From: Amanita rubescens
Taxonomy: Eukaryota > Basidiomycota > Agaricomycetes > Agaricales > Amanitaceae
DNA length: 56,947 nucleotides
Reading direction: 5' to 3'
NCBI GenBank assembly: GCA_015039365.1
Contig: WION01000335.1
Location: 1-56,947 of the forward strand
Shown here one piece after another: positions 35,266 to 45,604 of this stretch. The notes under the pieces are model-generated. The model saw nothing but the letters and a program-made list of their open reading frames with translations, was not told the DNA's origin and searched no databases. A program made the position numbers and the translations under genes. Position 1 is the stretch's first letter. Each line of letters opens with the position of its first letter.

Positions 35266-36156
35266 TTATTCAGTTATAATATCACATTTAGAAATCTGAG
35301 TCACCGTATTTAGAAACCTCTGGTATTCATTCTTGTATCTGATATATGCATTTTCAGCCAAGTCGTTTGAGTAACCATCTAGCCGAAAGTAGCCGAGCAG
35401 ATAGCCTGTGTGCCAGAAGCGGTGACCACGGTTGGTAGGGACTATTTCCTGAGGCACATCCCCTGTGGCATGTGCAGCTGCCACTGCAGAATCATTGACT
35501 ATTCGGATGACGAGCTCGCGCACCATGCGCGTGAACCAATAGCAATTCTTCTGTGTGAGGTTAAATGCTTCGTCAGCACGAGAGACCGCTGAGAGCAAAG
35601 TGACGAGTTGAGCCAGATTGAATGTCGGGCCCGCTACAGGGATTGTCATTGTCCAGATGGCAGTGCCATACGAGTGCGGCTGAGGTGGCTCGGCGGCCTG
35701 CATGACGTGCGCCGCATCGGGCGTCATTTTTTGTGATTGCGAGCGGCGCGAGGATAGGCTGGATAGGCACGAGGATAGGCACCTAGATAGCGAGGCAGCA
35801 TCGATATTCCGATTCGCCAAGATACAAAAGTCTTCAGGGTCATTGCCAGGGATAGTCCGGTCTTGGAGACGAAACACGACCGATTCGTGCTGTAGGGGAA
35901 AGGGCCGCTTATAAATGCTAATTTCGACCACGGCATAACGGTTAGGGTCGATTGGCGTTATGGGCTCCTCAGGGTCTTCACGAGTATAGTGATGAATATA
36001 TACATATTGGCAGAATTCTTTGGCCGTTGGGTGTTGCAGTCCTGGCTCGGGGAGGAAAGCTGCCATTGATGCGTCTTTGCATCCCACCTCTTCCTTTTTA
36101 TTGACAAAAAACCCTGGTTCCGTATAAAGCAATACTTCGATGTATGATGATGTCAT
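35266..36156 (-). CDS. NCxWF-family protein A (unknown; possible permuted papain-like fold)
   Basis: Single-exon, 296 residues, not assignable to a named family. It is clearly homologous to the gene at 52583-53413. Shared blocks are EISIYKRPFPLQHESVV (residues about 85-101, against EISIVKRYLFIQHEALIV) and the segment from FNLAQLVTLLSAVS to NCYWF (about 185-215; the other has NMVQLACVLRSVS and ENCFWF). A conserved His before a later Asn-Cys-x-Trp-Phe is the order seen in circularly permuted NlpC/P60-like enzymes (LRAT, PPPDE), where His and Cys are catalytic. Function is therefore guessed as a cysteine hydrolase/transferase or an inactive relative. A Ser/Arg insert (LSSCLSSLSSRRSQSQ) sits between the blocks. 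No signal peptide or membrane helix is evident. Confidence 0.6.
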   Translation of the reverse strand: MTSSYIEVLLYTEPGFFVNKKEEVGCKDASMAAFLPEPGLQHPTAKEFCQYVYIHHYTREDPEEPITPIDPNRYAVVEISIYKRPFPLQHESVVFRLQDRTIPGNDPEDFCILANRNIDAASLSRCLSSCLSSLSSRRSQSQKMTPDAAHVMQAAEPPQPHSYGTAIWTMTIPVAGPTFNLAQLVTLLSAVSRADEAFNLTQKNCYWFTRMVRELVIRIVNDSAVAAAHATGDVPQEIVPTNRGHRFWHTGYLLGYFRLDGYSNDLAENAYIRYKNEYQRFLNTVTQISKCDIITE

Positions 36157-36315
36157 TTCAAACTATGCTATACTTAATTAGTTAACGTTGTCAAGAACAA
36201 CAACCAAGTGACTTACGATTGCAATCCTTTCAAGGGGGCGTGTCGTTACTTCTTAATGTCTGAGACCTGCAATTTACTCACAAACGCTACCTTGATGAGA
36301 CTTCTTGGCGTGTGA

Positions 36316-37110
36316 ATGTTTGCCCCACCGCGCCGGATCACGATCCCATCCATGACCTGCGGCAATGAAAGACCCGGAACTTCTGCCACTGTAGTCGCAA
36401 ACGAAGGTCACGGCCTTATCGTGCATATCCACACCCTCATCTACATATCCTCTAGCCCTTGTTTCTTACTCGATCATGCAGGCACTACCCACTTGCTTCT
36501 CCGCGCTTGTGATGCTCATGTCTTTGACTTCCGTTTTACCACAGATATCCCTCTCTGCTCGTTCTTGATATCTCTGCCAACAATACCTTACCTCCAGTGC
36601 TGGTGCCATTTGGATGTCTCTTCTAATCCTCTCCGTGTGCTTCCCGTATTCCTAGCTGATTTGGCCAAGTTACGCGCAAATCCGACCGTTCAACACCTGT
36701 ATACCTTGCCAATCAAGAAGGTAACACGCAGACAAACGCAAGCGAAACTGAAGATCTGTCTGACAACGAAATTACTAATGCCTTGGCCAACAGGACGAGG
36801 AGGGCAATACCATTACCCCAGAACCCGCGCCTTTTTTCCGTCGAGGAAAGTCCCTGCCACGACAATCCCTCCCGTCGTCCCAGGCAGCTGCCCACCCTTT
36901 GGCTCGAACGCGGACGAAGCCGATCCGCTCCTAGACTCTCTAAACGTTCGGCGGTTATCGTTCGTTTTGTTTGCGGGAGACAAGAACCAGGGGAACATTG
37001 ACTGGGCGGTCGAGAAGGGAATTATTTGTTTGAAGGACGATAATGTCAGTCTTTTAGTAATATCACATTTTTGTTATTTCTATGGCAACTTCTTCGTATG
37101 TTGCAGCTAG
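36316..37110 (+). CDS. Uncharacterised open frame, doubtful
   Basis: 264 codons open, not recognised. Some stretches look coding (VFLADLAKLRANPTVQHLY, then ADEADPLLDSLNVRRLSF and KNQGNIDWAVEKGIICLKDD), but in the middle another frame gives a more protein-like reading (EDLSDNEITNALANRTRRAI, about 36750-36810). The true gene may therefore be spliced or frameshifted. The C-terminal FYGNFFVCCS is probably intron or UTR. It could be a degraded gene. Confidence 0.3.
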   Translation: MFAPPRRITIPSMTCGNERPGTSATVVANEGHGLIVHIHTLIYISSSPCFLLDHAGTTHLLLRACDAHVFDFRFTTDIPLCSFLISLPTIPYLQCWCHLDVSSNPLRVLPVFLADLAKLRANPTVQHLYTLPIKKVTRRQTQAKLKICLTTKLLMPWPTGRGGQYHYPRTRAFFPSRKVPATTIPPVVPGSCPPFGSNADEADPLLDSLNVRRLSFVLFAGDKNQGNIDWAVEKGIICLKDDNVSLLVISHFCYFYGNFFVCCS

Positions 37111-37341
37111 TCATTAATCATTTGTAATCGATTGCATGTTGTGAATTGAATGTTGAGATTGTACAGAAATAATACATGCCACGTATCCTGCATCGCCTGC
37201 AAACCACCCGCATGATGCAAGAAAAATTCTATCGATTGCCAGGGCTAATATATAACGACTTGAACCATACCCCTCTCAACATCGTAGTGATGTCCTTCGG
37301 CTCCGAAGTTGAGTAACTTCTCGAGACCGTATTTCTACGTT

Positions 37342-37790
37342 CTACCCTAGACGGTTAGAATCGTCATTGTAGCCCTCCCACTTCGCCAAATCGTCATGAA
37401 TATCCAGCATTCGCATCCCATAGAATATATGGCCTGTCGGCTTCAAGATATCCCAATATTTGATTTTTCCCAGCTCATCTCGCTCAAGTTGAGCACTCCA
37501 TATACTCCGTCTGTCGGTCCGGCCGTTATACAGCACCCGCAGTTCTTGCATCGAGACCGGACTTTCCATGGTTTAGATTCGACGCTATACGTTTCGATGG
37601 CATCCCCATGGGGTTCTTTGTGTGTCCATGTGAAAGCAGATGCAGGGAAGTGGATGGTGTGAATGAATGCGCATGCTGCAGTATACTTGAGCGAAACTTG
37701 AAGCTGTCACGACGAAGTCGTACCGTTAAGTCTCTGGCATAAAGTGCAATGGCAATATACGCTTCGGATTGGTTTTCCAATTATCCGATA
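37342..37790 (-). pseudogene. GFA/CENP-V-like domain relic, copy 2
   Basis: The minus strand reads RRSIWSAQLERDELGKIKYW, then ILKPTGHIFYGMRMLDI and LAKWEGY, which resembles the C-terminal part of GFA/CENP-V-like zinc proteins. The upstream part (37780 to about 37570) is in another frame (MENQSEAYIAIALYARDLT) and does not join cleanly. It is more complete at the C-terminus than the copy at 34308-34610. Confidence 0.45.
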
Positions 37791-37927
37791 GGACACGGAT
37801 CCGCAGATGCATCCCCCTTTGTATATCTGCTCGGCTTCTGACATGAGAGTCGTATTTAAACTTTTTTAACGCTTCGATCAATCCATTTATTCGTGTATAA
37901 TTTCCTAATTTCCTGATTAACTACTAT
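37452..37927. repeat. Composite repeat unit U, short form
   Basis: Matches the two ends of 34308-35207 but lacks the central 0.45 kb. Part of it overlaps the GFA-like relic. Confidence 0.65.
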
Positions 37928-38148
37928 GTACGTAGCACAAGCCTTCTTCTGTATACACATGGTTCCTATTCTAAAAAAAATCGGTGCATCATAGGGTATC
38001 CACAAGATGTCGAGATTATGTTACATTAGAGAGTTTTTTATCTTTTTCAATAAGCTATGGACAGCGGTCAGGGCGTATCCGCCGACCTTTTTTGAAGTGG
38101 CTCAAAGGCTTTCGAATCGAGGTTCCATCACGTCCTAATATACAGAGG

Positions 38149-38694
38149 TTAAAGGGATGAAACAGGGTCAAATGGATAACGAACGATGCGCAGGAAAGGG
38201 CTTGGCTGCCTAGGGTGCTCAACATCCTCCTGTTCATCCTCTTGCTCGTTCAAATGCACATTAATCATATCCGGATCGACGATGACCGAGGGTATTTCGG
38301 GTCGTACATCCGACTGCTCTCCAATTTGAACTTCTTGGTTGTGATGAGCAGAGCGTGCATTGTCGGACGTTGCCATAGGCGTTACGCTCATGCTTGCAAT
38401 GGGCTCGTCCAGGATGGACAAATCGAGTAAGCAACCTTCGTTGTTGTCGCCATAGTCACGGTCATCTGGGTCCTTGGCCTGATCAAACGCTACCCAACGA
38501 AGGTCTGGAATAAGCCCACTTACAATGTATCGCTCTTCGAAGAAAGACATGGAAACACGCGCATAAGGATGGAAACGATGGATGTAGGAAGAGCGATAAG
38601 CTGGGAGGCGTAAGGAGTAGGGAGCATTGGTTTCTTCATATGTTGGCAGGTATCGCGTGTGGCTGGAATTCGTAGAACTTTGAGTAGGGAGCAT
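38149..38694 (-). CDS. Hypothetical protein, Pro/Tyr-rich N-terminus, acidic C-terminus
   Basis: Start taken at ATG 38694 (MLPTQSSTNSSHTRYLPTYE); the frame is open farther upstream to 38907, but that part looks like a poly-Phe/Lys shadow. 181 residues. Visible segments are SLRLPAYRSSYIHRFHPYAR, SMSFFEERYIVSGLIPDLRW and an acidic Asp/Glu/Gln tail (EQEDEQEDVEH). No known domain. Sequence complexity and codon pattern favour a real gene over chance. It may be a small lineage-specific protein. Confidence 0.45.
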   Translation of the reverse strand: MLPTQSSTNSSHTRYLPTYEETNAPYSLRLPAYRSSYIHRFHPYARVSMSFFEERYIVSGLIPDLRWVAFDQAKDPDDRDYGDNNEGCLLDLSILDEPIASMSVTPMATSDNARSAHHNQEVQIGEQSDVRPEIPSVIVDPDMINVHLNEQEDEQEDVEHPRQPSPFLRIVRYPFDPVSSL

Positions 38695-40697
38695 TAGAAT
38701 TCGACTCGCGTCCGTGAGGATGTGGAGGAAAAAAAGGAAGAAAAAAAAGTAGGATGATGTTGGAAACGAAAAATGGGGTTGAATTTCAGGGCCTCTTAGC
38801 TTCTTTGCGGACTTTACATTTATGGTCTTCCTGCGATTCGCTGCCATCCCCCTGCCGTACGTCGGTGATAGCAAAGACGCCGTCAAGCAACAAAATGCGA
38901 CGAACACAGATGCTAGACTTGAACCCCGCCCATAGCCCTATGCCCATAGCCGGACTTTTCCCATCTGACGAGGTGCCGAGCGGTACAGGAGAAGAAAGAC
39001 GTCCGGGCGTCCCTAGATGAGAGGAGAAGATGCTAAGGAAACAGGAAGAACAATAGTCTCTGCGCGGAAAGAAGAGAGGATATGAAGGAAACAGGAAGAA
39101 TGATTGTCGCTGCGCGAAGAGAAGATGGATTCTTCCACGGGTTAGACCGGCGTAGTCGGGTTCTACATACGCCATTCAACGATATAACGGTCGAGTCACC
39201 TTCAAGAACACTCGGTGCCGTCGGGACCCCGCCTCCTCTGAGAGAACCGCATGTTTCCGGAATCTCGGGAGGCCATTAGGCAACAATCATCGGCCCGCCC
39301 CCCGACGTTGACCATATTTGGAAATCTGACGCCACTTGTGTCACACTTGCAAATGAGTCATTTCGGCGCCTCATGGGTACAGTGGGAACGTGAAAGCGTC
39401 CTTCACAAAAACCACCATGTTCACAAACCGCCTGCTTGAAGGTAGAGTATAGTATAGCGTGATGATCCCGCCAAGCTCTCCAGAATTTTGCAAGGTTATC
39501 AACATTGAAGCTCAAGCCGAAAATACCCAAAAAGTAATATGGCGCACAAGAGTGACGGTGCCGTTCAACGACGCGAAGATGTCGGTCTGAACTGTGATGC
39601 ACAATAATTAAAAGCGATTCGACAAGACGAGCTCAAGGCTCACTTTTGACCGATGTGATTTGGGACTGCTTGCACGCTTTGTACGTCGAGCGCTAGGATC
39701 CCCCAACTATGGGCTCCGCCATAAAACATTTCCAAAAACAAGATACCAACTATTGCCGTCGAGAGTGAGCTCCTTATACTTTGCACCCGACTTTTCCATG
39801 CGGCATAAACATGCTGGACCGGTCACCGCAAGCGTTCCAAAATCTGAAAGTATTAGAAGCAAGTCGACTGTGTCAGTGTGTCACCTACCGTCTACAGCAA
39901 GCTTGGGATAGATCCAACGAAGTCGCAATACCCCAAAGTCGACATCGAGGCCTGTCAGAGCATTCCCCTCCTCCACTTTGCATCCGCCGAGTGATGAACT
40001 TTATGGTACCCCACAAATGACGAGTCGTTGGCTCTGGTAACTCGTAGGAACGAGACGAGTTCGGCGGTGACGTTTTGGTATTTTTGAACCGCTGGTTCTC
40101 GACCTGTGACTAGTTCTGGATGCGAGAATGGTTTATCGGGAAGAGTTGTCTCCATTCATCAAGGGAATACGTCCAAAGGCTGGGGATAGCCTACAGAAGA
40201 GCGAAATTGTGTGATGAGGGAAAAGTTGTCCCGGTAGAGTGCGTCAAAATACTCCGGATGGGGGACAGCCTGACTCGTACGGTTTTGTACTGGCCACAAG
40301 GGAAGAAGAAAAGGGTCTGTACGATTTTTCCCTACTGTGATGTGGTGCGACTGAGGCAATGATCGGGTGAACCGTGACTCTGTCGGTGTCCAAAATTCAA
40401 ATTGAAATAACCAAAACAAATCAATGCCACCAGCGCTCTCGCACTACCTTACCTTCGCAGAAGAAATTCGGAGCGCCATTGTGAGCTTCACAGGAGGACA
40501 ACAACAGCGACAGGATGGGCTACAGCCTAAATTCATCGGTCCGTAAAAATGCCCTGGTTCGTCCTACGGCTCTTAACCATGAAGACGACTCAAAAGGAAC
40601 ACTTTCTGCGTCATAGATTCGACGAGCTCTCTCCCAGCTTCTCACAAACGCAAGTTGATCGTGAACGTCGTCTTGCCACCCGCCCTTATCGCAGATA
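38695..40697. other. Intergenic, no firm gene
   Basis: About 2 kb of short frames on both strands. Two similar 20-bp stretches (about 39030-39055 and 39081-39105) form a direct repeat with AAGGAAACAGGAAGAA. A possible small frame at 40423-40548 has no domain. Confidence 0.4.
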
Positions 40698-40892
40698 ATG
40701 CTGCCCAGAATTACCCTCTCGAATATCTTCACGAACCTGGCGCGCTTCAAACCCAGTCTCGTCACTTCGCCTCTTCGCTCTCGTCCGGGGCAATTAAAAC
40801 TGTATACAACGAAGTTGACCAACGCGTCCCCGCGGTCACCGGACGTTCTCGGTCGAGGGAAGCACCCTGAGGGCCACTACAAAGTCTCCTAA
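40698..40892 (+). CDS. Possible small mitochondrial-type protein
   Basis: 64-codon frame from ATG 40698 to a TAA at about 40892. The N-terminus has the look of a mitochondrial presequence (MLPRITLSNIFTNLARFKPS: Arg/Lys but no acidic residues), then LKLYTTK and a polar tail GRGKHPEGHYKV. No family recognised. It may be an exon of a longer spliced gene. Confidence 0.3.
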   Translation: MLPRITLSNIFTNLARFKPSLVTSPLRSRPGQLKLYTTKLTNASPRSPDVLGRGKHPEGHYKVS

Positions 40893-41477
40893 GACCATAT
40901 CTGGTAGGGAGCGTCGCCTAACCAGTCCAATGTGAATTTTTTTTCACCTGGTTACATACACAGATCCGTTGGCACTCAATGAATACAGCGTACACATAAC
41001 TCCTGTCGCAACTTCACACCTTTATTCCGAGCTGCCATGGGCACAAATGCGATGACCAAGTAACCGACTGTCTCAACGGCAGTCACATCAATCACTCTGG
41101 CAGTGTTAGTATTCTTTCGACGTTTACATTGTCGGCCATTCTCATCACTAATTTCCAACGAAGTTACACATGCCACACAATCATTCTAATAATGTGCACC
41201 GTTCTTATGTCTGTCGACCATTCTGACCACGTTCGTTTCCTCTCATCTTCGCTTTTGCTTGTAGACTGATACCATTTTCATAGCACAACACCATCATCAC
41301 GATTGAACAGAACGTATGATTGCAGAAAAGCATATAGGCTAAGACAAGAATTGACGGGAAAGAATTTAAAGGACGGATAGAGTGAGCACCGCAAGCGTGC
41401 CCCTGAGATTTATTCGAGGTCGCTGAAAACGAATCATCAGAGATGAGAAAAGTAAAGTACCAACTCGCGTAGTGAGA
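40893..41477. other. Intergenic interval
   Basis: About 0.6 kb, AT-rich, no gene seen. The right end is the 3' UTR side of the exonuclease gene. Confidence 0.5.
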
Positions 41478-42503
41478 CTAGTAGCTATAATCTGAATTAA
41501 ACATACCATCATCAGATTCATAATAATCGTCGACCTCTCGATCCCAGTCCTTGTGCAAATTCTGCCTGACGCTGATGGCACGACATACCCAGCATTGCCG
41601 CTTCGACATCCCTTTCCAGGCACTCCTTGAGTATGCGCCTTCTGGTAAATCGCGTCGACAACCCATGCATGATCGGGTCAGAGCATGACTATGATAATCA
41701 AGAATGCCGAGGGGTAGAAGACCGTGACACCTGAAGTCGTCTGTCGCCTCCGGTTTAGCGTCTCGCCAGATTGTGACATAGCGATAACTCTTATCGAGCA
41801 GTCCGTCGCTGATATAACTGCCCTGCCTGAAATGATTGTAGAGCTGGCCTATGAAATATACGTCCCGTGCGGCATAACACAGATATTCCTCGGGAAGAGG
41901 ACGCTTCAACCAAGAATTGTGGGAGACTGAAGAACATGTTAGAGGACTTTCTTGCTCGGTGGAAAAAATGTCACCTGGTTTGTACTCCCCAACGTCAATG
42001 AGCTTATGCTCCCGGAGGCATTGCTCAAGACCACAAAGCTTATGCACCTTGGAGTAGGAACTGGCTTGCCCCATGATTTCCCGATGATGGAGATAGGGTG
42101 ATAATCTGCCAAGTTGTTCGTCTTCATCTTCACCTCGTTGACGACGGGAATCCACGTCAACCAGCTGAAGATCCAAGACGTTGCGGAGGTCAACGCCTCG
42201 TCCATGATATAGCTCGCTAAAATCCATGCGCCCATCGAAGACAATTTTAGTAACCGAATGCGATTGCAAGATGTCAAATAGGGGACGGAGAGTGTCATTG
42301 GTGATGCTGATGGCGTCAAAGAGATATGTCTTCGAGGATTCAGGGTCAATCGTGCGAAGGCTGATTAACGAGAGTGAGCTGCCCTGATGTCCTAGATTCT
42401 CCCCTTCACAGTCCAGAATGAGCTCGGAAGACGATTTTATTGCGTCAATCGCATCCTCAAAGCTGCGATCATCAACGCACAGAATATAGTCGCCAATGGA
42501 CAT
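41478..42503 (-). CDS. DEDDy 3'-5' exonuclease domain protein with C-terminal Cys4 motif
   Basis: RNase D/WRN-type 3'-5' exonuclease fold. The catalytic residues are in order: ILDCEGENLG (D and E of ExoI, residues about 29-38), IVFDGRMDFSELY (D of ExoII) and CYAARDVYFI (Y-x-x-x-D of ExoIII). The C-terminus holds two Cys pairs, CMGC and CWVC, about 25 residues apart, probably a zinc ribbon, then an acidic tail. A 48-nt segment at 41927-41974 has GT-AG ends, is a multiple of three and stop-free. Removing it joins YKPG directly to SVSHNSWLKRPLPEEYL and looks correct. Closest relatives are probably EXD2/egalitarian-like fungal proteins. Substrate (RNA or DNA) unknown. Confidence 0.88.
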   Translation of the reverse strand: MSIGDYILCVDDRSFEDAIDAIKSSSELILDCEGENLGHQGSSLSLISLRTIDPESSKTYLFDAISITNDTLRPLFDILQSHSVTKIVFDGRMDFSELYHGRGVDLRNVLDLQLVDVDSRRQRGEDEDEQLGRLSPYLHHREIMGQASSYSKVHKLCGLEQCLREHKLIDVGEYKPGDIFSTEQESPLTCSSVSHNSWLKRPLPEEYLCYAARDVYFIGQLYNHFRQGSYISDGLLDKSYRYVTIWRDAKPEATDDFRCHGLLPLGILDYHSHALTRSCMGCRRDLPEGAYSRSAWKGMSKRQCWVCRAISVRQNLHKDWDREVDDYYESDDGMFNSDYSY

Positions 42504-43397
42504 TATTCAAACGCGCGGCGGAGGCAGATGAGAGCGAGTTCACGCAAGTACGCCCAATAGTACTGTGACTGTCACGGGCACCTCGAAAACAATGAGAGAA
42601 TGCTTTATATTGTTCGATGAGATGCAGACACATGATGGCCCTTTAGAACGACTTAAAGATGGGCTACCCGCTGATGGCATTTCCAACATTCGACCTTACC
42701 TCCTTGCATGCAAATTCTAAGGTGCCGCGCCAAAAATCACACCTACCCAAACATTGCCTCATTAGCTTCCCCTCCCCTTTCCGAGCTATCAGCCTCCGAT
42801 GTGCTCGGATGCTAGCTGAAAAGCTGGAACGCACTGATAATCTGAAGGAAGTCTTATCATGGACATTTTTCTCTCATGAGCATGACCGGAGAATAATGTA
42901 CAAGCTGGTGCATAAGCTACATTATTGTCAACTGCGCGCTGTCAGCCTCGAATCGATTGTAGCGCAAACCCAGAGTTCCGTAATGTTTCAGGGGCATATG
43001 AGCCCTTTGGGATTCTTTGGAGACTGATGATCGATGATGACTTAAAATCGCATGATGGTTATATTAGATAGCTTGATCCAAGTTTACGACGCATGGGCGA
43101 AACGTGGATACTTTGACTTACTTCGATCAATCGATTTCCCCGTGTTTAGTAGCTGGTTTCAGCTGGTGGCAGTAGGTAAGGAAAAAGTAACCCCTAACTA
43201 TGTATTTCGTCAACAAGTTGGCGTGATGTTCAATTGGCTGGGGTTCTGGGGGACACGTGGAATTTAATTTAATTTAATTCAACTCCCTAAATGACTCACC
43301 CGCGTCAGAACGACATCTGGAATGAAAGAGGGAAAAACAGCACTCATCAACAACCGTGATGGAAAGTAGGGTGAGTGAGTGACTAGGTTGTGGAACG
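42504..43397. other. Intergenic, no firm gene
   Basis: Contains open frames at 42659-43027 and 43052-43267 without recognisable domains. The first has one helical stretch (CARMLAEKLERTDNLKEVL) and could be a relic. An ATTTA-type short tandem repeat lies at 43261-43281. Confidence 0.4.
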
Positions 43398-43466
43398 AAA
43401 GGTCCTCAACTATACGACCACGAGAGCGCTTTCGACATCACATACTCGGAATTGCAAGATGAAATC
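43398..43466 (+). pseudogene. Small relic of a Crinkler-type gene
   Basis: About 70 bp matching the CR gene at about 29685-29755: the block GTCxTCAACTATA, a gap of about 14 nt, then GAGAGCGCTTTCGACATCA and GAATTGCAA. It encodes HESAFDI followed by SELQ, against HESAFDI and AELQ in the CR protein. Only this fragment is recognisable. It lies directly downstream of intact EXO84. Confidence 0.6.
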
Positions 43467-43473
43467 GGTGTAA

Positions 43474-45604
43474 TGTTGAAAATAAATAAATAAATTGTTC
43501 ATGGTGTATGTAAAACTAAAACATCCCATCATGTGGAGGTACAGCAACTGGCGGAGGTCGATGCCCTGCAAGCCGACTCGTTGACCTCGCAGGCGTTGGC
43601 GGAACTCCCACCCTCAACGCACGTGGTGGCGCTCTAGCGGACAACAACCCACCTCCACCACTTCCAGCGCTAGTAGTAGCCCCAGCCCCAGCGTTCAACG
43701 AAGCCGAAGACGGCATCTTCACCGGCGTTCTAGGTATATTTGGAGGGGCTGGCGAAGACAATGGCGAAATGTAGCCTTGTGACGACGGTGGTGGACCCAG
43801 ACTCTTTGATGGTTCCTTGCTCGATACGGGTGTCCGAGCGCCGCTGCGTGAGGGGATGGAGAACACCGCTTGGCCGTTGGCTCCCGGAGAAGATAACATG
43901 GTGCCAAAGGTGGTGAAAACGTCGGCTGATGCGGCGGAATGGGGAAAGGAGGTATATGGACTTGCGGGAGAGGTAAGAGGGAATATGAGGGGAGGATCAG
44001 TAGTACCGAGGTCCAAGGGGGTGGGTATCCGTTCAGATGATTTATGGGATTGAGGGGTCGGCGCTCGGTCGGGTTTGAGTGACTGAGGGGTCGGCGCTCG
44101 ATCTGATAATTTGGAGGAAGGAGTAGGGGCACGATCTGATGGTTTGAGCGAAGGGGAAGAGGGCACTCGATCCGAGTCTGAGGACCTGGACGATGGAACA
44201 GCCGATTTTGGTTGCTTGAGGTAGGATGGTAGGGCGGGTACGGGTGGAGTGCCTATAGATGGTGAATTGGTGTTTTGGGTTTGTGTCCGTCGCCCATTTG
44301 TGGGAGCCTTGGGTGTGATCGAAGGCAAAGCGAGCTGTGAAGGGTGTTTCGATAGTCGATTATGAGAATTAAACGAAAAGTTGGAATCGAGCTTGAGTGG
44401 TATTTTCGGTTTCTCACTGAGCAAGTCGTTGAGGAGGTAGGTGAAATCAAGCCCATACTCTTGTAGAAGCTAAACATGTATATGAGCATAAAATCATCAA
44501 TGGCAACGGCGGCCGACCTTTTTACTCTGCGCGTGCGTAACCCTGATAGCTTCTTCGACTACTTTGGGATCCACATCTGGTGTGAAGACTTGTTTTCTGA
44601 ATATCTCTGCGAATGCCTCAATCTCCTTCTTTGCCCAATCAATGAAAGCTGTCAAGGTATCAACGTCTGCCCTCCAAAGCTAACATCTGACTCACAACTT
44701 GCGACTTCGTTCTCTCTGAAGCTCGCCAAGAACCAATCCGCGGTATGCTTGATACCGGTAAAGCAAACGATGGCGAGGTCGGCAATATAAGCGCCGATGT
44801 TGCCTTCAAACCTGATATTGCGTATATGACTCTTGATCACCTGAGAGCGCGTCCGCAAGAGGGTATTTCGCGCCGCAGGACCTGCTTTGAGCCGGTTAAG
44901 GAGCGAGACAAGCATCACAACAGCTGATTTTCGAATTGTTGGCTTCCTCAGTGCCTCGAGCAAAGCGGAAATAAGCTGAGATCTCAACACAGAGAACTTG
45001 TTCTCAAGAGATGGCGTCATAGCTAGCCGATCCTGTGCTGCAAAGACGGTCATTGGTGATTCGAAAAGCAACAAGCAAGTGACGCACCTTTCTCGACGAG
45101 TTCTACCGCCTTTGTCCACTCTCGCAGAGCTATGGCTACGGTAAGTTGGTCTGCCCAGTCATTCGTCCATCGTGCATCCCTCTCAGCCTTTTCCTTGGTG
45201 TCAGCACCAGCACCAGGTATGTCTCCCCCTCGCCGGGCCAAATCAGCCATCCACTCGGGCATAGGCGGTATACTGCGCTGCTCAAAGTCATTAGCGCACA
45301 AACAAAAAAAAAGGACAAGAGCGCATACATCTCCATTGCTATTGGTAGCCTGAAACAAAGTTTTCCGGCGTTCGTGTTCCCCTTCACGTTCTTTTCGTCT
45401 TTTAGCTGATAGTTCTTCCGCTACTTGCCGGAGCTGGACTAGGAGCGCTTTCTTGTCCGCGGGATGCTCGGTTCGGTAGACATGCGTCTCCTTTCCATGT
45501 CTAATCTTGAATACATTGGTCATACCTTTGGAACGATGAGATTCGTTCGACAGTAAAAAAAAACGTCACTCACCGGAAGAGTCCTTTGTATCGAGGACCA
45601 ACAT
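43474..45604. repeat. Source segment of the EXO84 segmental duplication
   Basis: Matches 30991-33067 in the same orientation. Homology runs from a shared GTGTTGAAAATAAATA block to the shared GAGGACCAACA block. This is taken as the parent because it is part of a complete gene without the deletions seen in the other copy. Confidence 0.85.

Noticed and set aside
37258..37335. Weak resemblance to a 5S rRNA (CCATACCCCTCT, then TCCGAAGTTGAG)
   Set aside because: The 3' half and stems do not match; short similarity only, below what would support a 5S gene or 5S-derived SINE.
43261..43281. ATTTA-type repeat as a regulatory element
   Set aside because: Simple sequence repeat of four units; no evidence of function.
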